The notes under the pieces are model-generated. The model made no database searches and had not been told where the DNA came from. It saw only the letters and a program-made list of their open reading frames with translations. The position numbers and the translations under genes were made by a program. This document shows, piece by piece, positions 1-6,407 of a stretch of DNA of 10,325 nt. The DNA is from Euryarchaeota archaeon UBA463 (lineage in GTDB: Archaea > Thermoplasmatota > Poseidoniia > Poseidoniales > Thalassarchaeaceae), in assembly GCA_002501805.1 (NCBI GenBank), contig DAOI01000025.1, forward strand, positions 1 through 10,325, read 5' to 3'. Numbering within the stretch: position 1 is the first letter of the stretch; each line of letters opens with the position of its first letter.

Positions 1-3000
1 TCTATGCCGGGTACGGCTTCCGTATCTGGCCAATTGCAAGACTGGCAATATCTATGCGATAACTGTGGCTTCGTGGAATCAAGTCATGCATTTGAAGACT
101 CAGAGGTTTCTGCTCCTCCTAGTAACTACCATTCAGGCTTCTATAATATCTATCGTCAATCTTCTGGAAATCAGGGTGCCTGCAACTCCGAGAGGTGTGA
201 CTGGAGGCTTTCTGAGCCCGGTAGTTTTGGTCCCGAAAGAGCTTCATCTTTCCCATACATGTACAAGATTGGCTTGAATGGCGGAACTGATGCAGTTTAC
301 CAATCAAGCCTAGTGACACCCATCTATACAGTGTCGGGAATAGGGGAGTCATCATTTTCTTTCGATATGAATGCATGTATGGACTATGGTACTGGTGCCT
401 ACGTCTATGTCGGTGGCGCCTTGTGGATGAAGGTCAACGGTGGCCAATGGCAACACGTGGATATGCCCTCATACACCGACAGACAATACAGTACCACAAG
501 TGCTTCCTACACAGTCAATGACGGTCTAGAAATATGGACTAGAGTACATTGTAACACTAACGATTGGGACTCATATGAGGTCGATCTCTCTGACTACAAA
601 GGCGATGATGTACAGTTCAAGTTTGCCTATGGAGGTAGATTCTCTGATGGGAACTCAGGTTGGCATATCGATAATGTAGGTATCAAGATGGGTAACTTCA
701 GTCAATCAGGAACCTGGTCGAGCCCAAGCTTCTCGATATCTGGTGAAAATGCATTCAACAGGGGAATCATTGAGATTGATGGAACGACGGATGACTATGC
801 GAATAACACGCTCACAGGGTCGCTTATCGACGCTACATCTGGAGCCAGTATTCCAGGATACTCCAATCTTGATTTCCCAATTAGTCTGGCAGGATTAGAT
901 TCTGACACCTATCCATTGGTTAAACTGACTGTTGATATGGATACCACAAACCCCCTATCCACACCGATGCTAGAATTCATCAGAGTTGGAGGAAACAGAC
1001 TCCTTACTGCAGATATGATGGGGCTTAACGGTTGGCAGATGACCAATGTCGAAGTTATCGACGGATTGATTAATGCAACTAATATATCTGGCACTATTTC
1101 TTCAGACTACATTCACTCTGTAAGGCCGATCAAGGCTCTAAGCTTCGGAGGCAACTCCTCAGTGAACGTGCAAATAGAGGTCAGAGACGAATCGGGCAAT
1201 TCTATTGGTAGCTCCCCCAAAGGAGGATCTGTAGTCTTCGCCACTCCTAGAACAGGTTACTCACTTCATGTAACATTGCCAACAAACGGATATATCGACA
1301 GACTTCAGACTACTCATCTCTACGGGGAGCCTGCATCCAATGTAGAGGTCGACTTTGCAGATGATGGAAACCTTGACTGGTCATTCCCCAATGACCTTTC
1401 CAGAGGGCACTATGCTTGGCAGACTAAATTACTAGGAAGCCAATCTGATATCGGCTATTTGGACGGATCTAGATCGATAACAATGCAGATAGGATCTACT
1501 CCCTCTACTGCATTCGCAATCATCCCCACAAGTGGAAGTGTAAATGGCGGACTAGTTTCACTAGTTTCGGATTCCGACGGATTCGAATCCCCGGTGGACA
1601 TCAGCATCGCGGGAGCAACATTCTCAACTGGCTCCGCGGCCGAGAGATTTACTTCTGAGATGAACCAGTACCAAATCTCAGGCATTAACTCACTAGCATC
1701 TGGTTGGACGGACACTGAAACTGACCGAGATTGGAGAGTTGTGGAATTTTCTCTTTCCTCTACACAAAGTCAAACAGTCACACTAACGGGTCTCGCAATT
1801 GGATACACCATGTTCGAGAACGTGTCAGATATATCCACCCCAATAGCTGACTATCATACTACTATCTCCCAAGCCGATCCACCACCAGTGGAGATAGCCA
1901 TACCTGTGACTATTTCCTCCTCGACTGGTTCGATATCAGTTGCTGGCGATCTAGTGTATGATTTCATCATGACCAACAGAGACTTCCAAGTACCCAATAC
2001 ACTCTATCCAGATGGGGTCATCAACGAGATTGAAACTGCACATCACCACCTAAATGACAACTCTCTGCTAAATGCGATAGAGCTCACTGGATCTGCATCT
2101 GATGGTCAAATCATTGCCTTCAGAGCAGAAAATGGCAATGACGGACTATGGGGTCAAGGATCTGACCCGGTTACGATTAGCCAAACATCTGGAAGCAGTG
2201 TCGCTCCACTAGATGTATCACAGTCATATGTCGAGATAGTAACCCACTCTGATGGATATGACGATGTCGTAGTCAATTGGATGTTCGACGTCAACTGGAA
2301 TTGGGATGACGTAGAGTCAATAAGGTGGGTTTCAACTGCACTGGATGAGAATGGAGAGTTCGTGTGGCCTGCGGTATCATTCAGCGGACAAGGTAGCTCA
2401 AAGGCGGTTGAAAACGATTTACAGTTAGAGTCGTTCGAGGTGCGTGATGAACAAGGAAGGTTGCTTTCAAACCAGTTCTCAACATTCTATCCATTCCCAG
2501 TGAAGTCATCAAATGACATCATGGTCTCTGGAACTGTTAGATTCCAAGATGCCTCTGATTCCAGACCTCAGCCTTCAGACTTCTTGGTTGGACTAAACAT
2601 GTCGGGCGCACTATATCCCATGACTATGGGCGAGAACGGTTCCTTCGAAACAACCGTTGACTGGCTAACATCTGCCACCTCAAGTGAACAAACCCTTTCT
2701 CCACTAATACTCACTGTTGGTCCTTCGGGTTCGACAGTTGGAGCTGAGGATACTTCTGGAACTCCTCCTCAGACTACAGTAATTATCGACTCTTCAGCAC
2801 CGATAGCTGGCCCTCTGCAAGTGAATACACCCACCGGACTCCAAGACGCTCATGGAAAAGTGTGGGATCCAACTGTCCCCCTATCATTATATGTCACCAT
2901 AGACGAATCGGAGGCTAGAGGCGAATCTATTACTCTGAAGTATTGGAGAGGATCATCTGACGATGTCAACATGGATGGGATCGCCGATGAATCAGAGTAT

Positions 3001-4959
3001 CTGGGACAAACACTGCCACTCTCTTCCGGTATGACAGGACAACAGCAGGTGAACTTCATCGGAATAGATGTTTCAGCGCAGGACTTCAACAGTCCGGTTC
3101 ATATGTTTATCGAGGGCACTGATTGGGCAGGTCTTACTTACCAAGAGGGCGGTACTGGAGGTTCTGCAGGAGCTTCAAACTCATGGGCTTCTGTGATTGT
3201 CGCAACTGATGAGCCTACTACCATACCAGCCTCGGGATATTCTATGAATGCCGAACTCGGATACCTAATGGCCGGCCATAGGCATACATTCTCAATGCAG
3301 ATTGATGAGCCTAATGGGATCGAAACTCTAGATAACGTCACTATCATGCTGTGTGGCGATGGCCCAAGTAACGCCGGTAAGATGTCCTATGACCCTTCAC
3401 GAGGTGTTCTATGGTCCGCTCCCGACAGTATGGTAACACCCCTATCTGTGCAGACCCAATCTGTAACCGCTGTTGTAACAGAGCTGAGCATAGATTTCGA
3501 GATCTCATGGGATTATGTCTGGGAAGACGGACAGCCGTCTTGCAAACCCAGCGTTTCGATATTAGATGATTTGAATACCGTGGCCTACCAGAATAATATT
3601 GGGGAGCTATCATGGCTATTAGATAACCAATTCCTGGCTATTCCCGACTCTATGACCGATCTTACGTCTCCCATGATGGATCAGGTCGACGATCAGCTGT
3701 TCCTCAGGCAGGGAGACGAATTCATTGTCACTGGTTCATTGATGTACGCAGGCTCGGGAATGCCGATAAACAGTATTCCAGATGACCTAAGGGTCGAAGC
3801 AGTCGTTATTTATGGATCACAGCAAATTTCTAGTGAAACAGAGTTGGCCGAGGATTCGACGTTCTCAATTACCGTTACTCTACCAGACAGGGTACCCCTG
3901 GACCCTACGATGGCAGTTTCTCTTAATGTGTTAAATGTCCCAGGACTAGGAGGATCAACAGCAAATTCGGATTATTCGATAGTTGTAGATAGTAGGGCGC
4001 CAACAGCTCTTTTCGATCAGCTAAAGTATCCCGACTCCTCTCTCACAATAATCGAGTCAGACATGGTTGACGACGTCAAGGTAACAGTCACAATGAACGA
4101 CCAGATAGGGATGCAAGACGGTCCACTCCAGGTCTCTTGGGTCTACATGAGGGGCAACTCACCGGTCACAGGTACCGAAGACAGTGGCGAGCTAATGATG
4201 ATCCTTGAAGGAGACAGATCATCATCCTCTGAGTGGTCTGATGTATATCAGTCAAGACTAGATCTAACTCCACAAAATGGAATGTCAATTGAGGCAGGAG
4301 ACTCGGTCTCCTTCTGGATTACATCCACTGACAAGGCGGGCAATGAAGTATCGGGCCTCGGAAGTGAATCTATACCAAGGGCGCCCGCATTGAGGATTAT
4401 GGAGTTCATTGGCGAATATGTGAGGGCAGTATCTTCACCTAGCGCACCTCTGATGAATGAGATTGTGACAATCGAGACATTCTGGGAAAACACAGGCAAG
4501 AGAGACGGAACTTTGGTTGTCGGACTCTACGAGCTAATCTATGAGGTAGATGAGAATGGACAGTCCTCCGAGAGATGGAAGGAATCACTCACTACAGCCC
4601 AGACTCCTAACTTGGAGATACCACTAGAGGCAGAAGCCACCAGTGTAAGGGTCACATTCAGGTGGGAAGCCACATCTCCCGGACAACCCAACCTATACAT
4701 CGTTACTGACATTGATGGAGACGGCTCTATCGGGGAGTCCGATTTCAATGCCGCTGATATCGCCATTGGGGGGATTAGCGTAGTACCACCCCCTCCAGAG
4801 GACGAAGGGTCTTCGGACAGTTCGATAATGATGATCGGTGCAATTGCCGCAATTGCTGTAGCCGCCATAGGCTTCCTGATGAGTCGAAAGGGGAGTGAAG
4901 ATGACGTTTACTACGACGATGATGATTACGAATACTATGAGGAAGACGACGAGAACTAG
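1..4959 (+). CDS. Giant multidomain cell-surface protein with C-terminal membrane anchor, 5'-truncated
   Basis: The frame is open from the left edge (codon 1-3 is TCT) and the first ATG, at 4, is followed by no signal peptide, so the real start is probably upstream; 1651 residues are numbered here from that ATG. Residues about 80-235 look like a MAM/concanavalin-like jelly-roll domain, ending in SGWHIDNV (W220). The middle is a series of beta-rich Ig-like domains, including a block present twice (about 740-1045 and 1150-1450). About 1460-1565 resembles a CARDB-type domain (WENTGKRDG). A DxDxDG calcium-type loop lies at D1569-D1580 and a second at D987-E998. A short proline-rich linker (PPPPEDEG), a hydrophobic helix at about 1607-1627, SRKG, and an Asp/Tyr/Glu tail of about 20 residues follow. 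This order predicts a protein outside the cell, anchored in the membrane with the acidic tail inside. The ligand is unknown; polymer or carbohydrate binding, adhesion or a surface-layer role are possible. No catalytic motif was seen in this part, but a peptidase or hydrolase domain could lie upstream. Confidence 0.93.
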   Translation, partial: SMPGTASVSGQLQDWQYLCDNCGFVESSHAFEDSEVSAPPSNYHSGFYNIYRQSSGNQGACNSERCDWRLSEPGSFGPERASSFPYMYKIGLNGGTDAVYQSSLVTPIYTVSGIGESSFSFDMNACMDYGTGAYVYVGGALWMKVNGGQWQHVDMPSYTDRQYSTTSASYTVNDGLEIWTRVHCNTNDWDSYEVDLSDYKGDDVQFKFAYGGRFSDGNSGWHIDNVGIKMGNFSQSGTWSSPSFSISGENAFNRGIIEIDGTTDDYANNTLTGSLIDATSGASIPGYSNLDFPISLAGLDSDTYPLVKLTVDMDTTNPLSTPMLEFIRVGGNRLLTADMMGLNGWQMTNVEVIDGLINATNISGTISSDYIHSVRPIKALSFGGNSSVNVQIEVRDESGNSIGSSPKGGSVVFATPRTGYSLHVTLPTNGYIDRLQTTHLYGEPASNVEVDFADDGNLDWSFPNDLSRGHYAWQTKLLGSQSDIGYLDGSRSITMQIGSTPSTAFAIIPTSGSVNGGLVSLVSDSDGFESPVDISIAGATFSTGSAAERFTSEMNQYQISGINSLASGWTDTETDRDWRVVEFSLSSTQSQTVTLTGLAIGYTMFENVSDISTPIADYHTTISQADPPPVEIAIPVTISSSTGSISVAGDLVYDFIMTNRDFQVPNTLYPDGVINEIETAHHHLNDNSLLNAIELTGSASDGQIIAFRAENGNDGLWGQGSDPVTISQTSGSSVAPLDVSQSYVEIVTHSDGYDDVVVNWMFDVNWNWDDVESIRWVSTALDENGEFVWPAVSFSGQGSSKAVENDLQLESFEVRDEQGRLLSNQFSTFYPFPVKSSNDIMVSGTVRFQDASDSRPQPSDFLVGLNMSGALYPMTMGENGSFETTVDWLTSATSSEQTLSPLILTVGPSGSTVGAEDTSGTPPQTTVIIDSSAPIAGPLQVNTPTGLQDAHGKVWDPTVPLSLYVTIDESEARGESITLKYWRGSSDDVNMDGIADESEYLGQTLPLSSGMTGQQQVNFIGIDVSAQDFNSPVHMFIEGTDWAGLTYQEGGTGGSAGASNSWASVIVATDEPTTIPASGYSMNAELGYLMAGHRHTFSMQIDEPNGIETLDNVTIMLCGDGPSNAGKMSYDPSRGVLWSAPDSMVTPLSVQTQSVTAVVTELSIDFEISWDYVWEDGQPSCKPSVSILDDLNTVAYQNNIGELSWLLDNQFLAIPDSMTDLTSPMMDQVDDQLFLRQGDEFIVTGSLMYAGSGMPINSIPDDLRVEAVVIYGSQQISSETELAEDSTFSITVTLPDRVPLDPTMAVSLNVLNVPGLGGSTANSDYSIVVDSRAPTALFDQLKYPDSSLTIIESDMVDDVKVTVTMNDQIGMQDGPLQVSWVYMRGNSPVTGTEDSGELMMILEGDRSSSSEWSDVYQSRLDLTPQNGMSIEAGDSVSFWITSTDKAGNEVSGLGSESIPRAPALRIMEFIGEYVRAVSSPSAPLMNEIVTIETFWENTGKRDGTLVVGLYELIYEVDENGQSSERWKESLTTAQTPNLEIPLEAEATSVRVTFRWEATSPGQPNLYIVTDIDGDGSIGESDFNAADIAIGGISVVPPPPEDEGSSDSSIMMIGAIAAIAVAAIGFLMSRKGSEDDVYYDDDDYEYYEEDDEN
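2221..3138 (+). repeat. Internal protein duplication, copy 1 (domains C-A-B)
   Basis: First copy of a diverged protein-level repeat within the surface protein, residues about 740-1045. Landmarks in order are VVVNWMFDVNW (W759), MVSGTV (G843), a VIIDSSAP linker (D929), KYWRGSS, and GTDWAG (D1040). This copy carries an EF-hand-like loop, D987-x-N-x-D-G, ending at E998. Matching landmarks in copy 2 lie 400-410 residues downstream. The boundaries are approximate and the repeat was found by eye in the translated sequence, not at DNA level. Confidence 0.65.
3451..4353 (+). repeat. Internal protein duplication, copy 2 (domains C'-A'-B')
   Basis: Second copy of the diverged repeat, residues about 1150-1450. 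Landmarks are FEISWDYVW (W1169), IVTGSL (G1244), an IVVDSRAP linker (D1329), VYMRGNS, and STDKAGNE (D1443). Spacing between landmarks matches copy 1 closely: G to D linker 85 against 86 residues, and linker D to the TD.AG Asp 114 against 111. The calcium-type loop of copy 1 is absent here. Confidence 0.65.
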
Positions 4960-4960
4960 C

Positions 4961-4980
4961 GACTTTTTACTCGTCGTGAG
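4961..4980 (+). terminator. Possible U-tract terminator after the surface-protein gene
   Basis: A run of five T (4964-4968) lies just after the TAG stop, consistent with the T-rich terminators used by archaeal RNA polymerase. It sits in the loop of an 8-bp perfect inverted repeat (ACGACGAG at 4946-4953 with CTCGTCGT at 4970-4977) that spans the stop codon. The T run is short, so this is tentative. Confidence 0.35.
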
Positions 4981-5016
4981 GAAAACGGCATCAAAGCCCC
5001 TTCACTACCTCTTGTA

Positions 5017-5022
5017 TTTATA
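5017..5022 (+). promoter_or_regulatory. TATA-box-like element for the small gene
   Basis: TTTATA within cttgTATTTATAgg matches the archaeal box A. Transcription would be expected to begin about 22-27 bp downstream, at 5044-5049, which coincides with ATG 5044 and the start of a perfect palindrome. The upstream BRE is not purine-rich, so the match is partial. Confidence 0.45.
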
Positions 5023-5043
5023 GGCCAAATCGTGATTTTTGTC

Positions 5044-5241
5044 ATGAGGGAATTCCCTCAGATGGGATGCGTGGTAACAATGGACGATAGTTTATCTTTG
5101 GAAGAGCTTAGGGAAGAAGTTGATGATCTTAGACAGTTAGTCAAGACACTGTTGACCATAATAATGGAAGAGGCCGATGGAGTTCAAACCGGCTCCGCCC
5201 CCTCAATTCCTGATCAGCCAAAGCGCGGATATTGTATGTGA
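5044..5241 (+). CDS. Small acidic coiled-coil protein, function unknown
   Basis: I do not recognise a family. The frame could start at GTG 5032, ATG 5044, ATG 5062 or ATG 5080. ATG 5044 is chosen because the TATA-like box at 5017-5022 would place transcription start there (leaderless), giving 65 residues. ATG 5080 is the main alternative (53 residues) because the plausible protein part starts right after it (MDDSLSLEELREEVDDL), leaving the palindrome in the leader; no good Shine-Dalgarno decides between them. The core has leucine/valine heptad spacing and many Glu/Asp, typical of a short coiled coil for dimerisation or partner binding. It ends in a flexible, Pro-rich stretch and GYCM. The stop TGA is directly followed by the stop of the convergent glycosylase gene. 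There is no signal peptide or membrane segment. The open frame, promoter-like signal and neat packing support a real gene. Confidence 0.6.
   Translation: MREFPQMGCVVTMDDSLSLEELREEVDDLRQLVKTLLTIIMEEADGVQTGSAPSIPDQPKRGYCM
5045..5060. promoter_or_regulatory. Perfect 16-bp palindrome at the presumed transcription start
   Basis: TGAGGGAATTCCCTCA is its own reverse complement with no spacer. It lies 23 bp past the TATA-like box and overlaps the expected transcription start, a common place for an archaeal repressor operator. No bound protein is known, and a chance palindrome is possible. Confidence 0.35.
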
Positions 5242-5868
5242 TCAATATTCTACAGGCTCTGGATCCACTGTTCTCCACATGAAACAACAAGCCACAGTAC
5301 GCCATGGCTTCCACTTCTCTGAAATAGCATACAACTCATCTCTGGACATCCTTTCCCCAGAGTTGTATGATTTTTCAATCCCCCTAATCATTCCTATATC
5401 TCCGATTGGAAAGACATCAGGACGAAGCATGGTGAAAATCAGAATCATCTCTGCAGTCCATTTCCCTACTCCCCTTAATTTGATCAATTCCTGTATTATC
5501 TCTTCATCACACATCTCTTTCCATTCTAAAGAATCATAATCAGACCAAGATTCAGAGATTCCTATTACATATTCCGCCTTTCTCTGGGACAGACCACAGC
5601 TTCTCAATACTTCAATATCTGCTGATAAAATATTATTGGGTTCGATATCCCCTATCCTCTCGCAGAATCTTGACCAAACTGTAGAAGCCGCTTTGACAGA
5701 AATTTGTTGGCCGATTACCGATCTAATCAACGTGTAAAATAAATCTCCCCTAGATACCAATTCTAGATCATCGAATTCATTAATTATCTCGTGGAGTACT
5801 TCGTCATTTCTAGACAGCTCTTTTTTAGCCCTATCCCAATATTCTGGCCTATCTCCCTGTAGGGGCAT
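5242..5868 (-). CDS. alkA: DNA-3-methyladenine glycosylase, HhH-GPD family (AlkA/Mag1-like)
   Basis: Predicted base-excision-repair glycosylase that removes alkylated purines such as 3-methyladenine from DNA. The 208-residue protein shows the family hallmarks: IRSVIGQQIS (48-57), CGLSQRKAEY (91-100), the helix-hairpin-helix LRGVGKWTA (131-139), and PIGDIGM, in which D157 is the expected catalytic aspartate. The C-terminal WKPWRTVACCFMWR (186-199) is typical of the subfamily. Trp follows the hairpin Gly-Lys where endonuclease III/OGG1-type lyases carry the catalytic Lys, and there is no FeS-cluster cysteine set, so it should be a monofunctional glycosylase. It lacks the extra N-terminal domain of E. 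coli AlkA and matches the short Mag1-like form in length; the symbol is therefore by similarity only. ATG at 5868 is the first start in frame that keeps the full N-terminus. It runs divergently from the membrane-protein gene with only 17 bp between starts, and no clear TATA box was found. Confidence 0.9.
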   Translation of the reverse strand: MPLQGDRPEYWDRAKKELSRNDEVLHEIINEFDDLELVSRGDLFYTLIRSVIGQQISVKAASTVWSRFCERIGDIEPNNILSADIEVLRSCGLSQRKAEYVIGISESWSDYDSLEWKEMCDEEIIQELIKLRGVGKWTAEMILIFTMLRPDVFPIGDIGMIRGIEKSYNSGERMSRDELYAISEKWKPWRTVACCFMWRTVDPEPVEY

Positions 5869-5885
5869 GGTACTTGGAGTGCCTA

Positions 5886-6407
5886 ATGGTTCAAGACTAC
5901 TGGCCTTCTCCCATCTCCATGAAAGCAGAGAATGTAATAATTTCCATAGCCGGAGTTTGCACTGTCATCTTCCTATTTTTGGTAGTCACATCACCAGAAA
6001 CGGTCCAAGATGATAATAATTGGCGGATATCTGATGTTTGTCTAGATGATCATAACTCATTGGCCACCCATGAGCACGTGCAACTAACTATCATTATCAA
6101 CGGGACACAAGTTGAAATCAGCCCAAATATTGGAATTGGAGAACCAGGTTGTGATGGTATGAAGGGAATACATACACATGACGATTCTGGAAGGTTGCAT
6201 ATCGAAACCCCAAGTCCAATGCCTGCCCCATTGGGTGCGTTCTTCGAGATTTGGGGTGAGTCTTTCAGCGAGCAAGAGATATTGGGTCACTATGCAGACG
6301 ATGAACACGAGGTGATTCTGACAATCAATGGAGAATTGAATTCCCTATATGAGGGGTACATGATGGAAGATGGGGATATTATCGATATCGAGTACCGCTC
6401 AAGATAA
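5886..6407 (+). CDS. Membrane-anchored protein with His-rich HTHDDSG ectodomain
   Basis: The protein has 173 residues from ATG 5886. A hydrophobic helix at about 15-35 (uncleaved anchor or signal peptide) is followed by an extracytoplasmic domain. Visible motifs are HEHVQL (62-67), NGTQVEISPNIGI (72-84), GIHTHDDSGRLHIE (94-107), GAFFEIWGESFS (117-128), and a C-terminal VILTINGE...EDGDIIDIEY (143-170) that reads like a small beta-grasp segment. I recall the same block order (HTHD.SG..H.E, then FF.IWG) from uncharacterised secreted or anchored proteins of bacteria and archaea; no function is established that I know of. H62, H64, H96, H98 and H105 could bind a metal, and C52 with C89 could form a disulfide; both are inference. 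Alternative starts are TTG 5874 and ATG 5919; the latter would still keep the membrane helix. Its TAA stop is immediately followed by the rtcB stop on the other strand. Confidence 0.82.
   Translation: MVQDYWPSPISMKAENVIISIAGVCTVIFLFLVVTSPETVQDDNNWRISDVCLDDHNSLATHEHVQLTIIINGTQVEISPNIGIGEPGCDGMKGIHTHDDSGRLHIETPSPMPAPLGAFFEIWGESFSEQEILGHYADDEHEVILTINGELNSLYEGYMMEDGDIIDIEYRSR

Noticed and set aside
55..200. C18-x2-C21 and C60-x4-C65 near the left edge as a zinc finger
   Set aside because: The protein is extracellular, and the spacing and surrounding residues do not match a zinc ribbon; disulfides are more likely.
4539..4868. 109-codon minus-strand frame opposite the end of the surface protein
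   Set aside because: Low-complexity Ala/Ile/Ser/Pro translation that mirrors the membrane helix and acidic linker on the coding strand; no start signal.
5239..5244. TGATCA palindrome between convergent genes as a protein-binding site
   Set aside because: It is fully explained by two adjoining TGA stop codons on opposite strands.
5177..5539. 120-codon plus-strand frame over the end of the small gene and the glycosylase
   Set aside because: It is antisense to a glycosylase with clear catalytic motifs, shows no recognisable domain, and starts inside the small coiled-coil gene.
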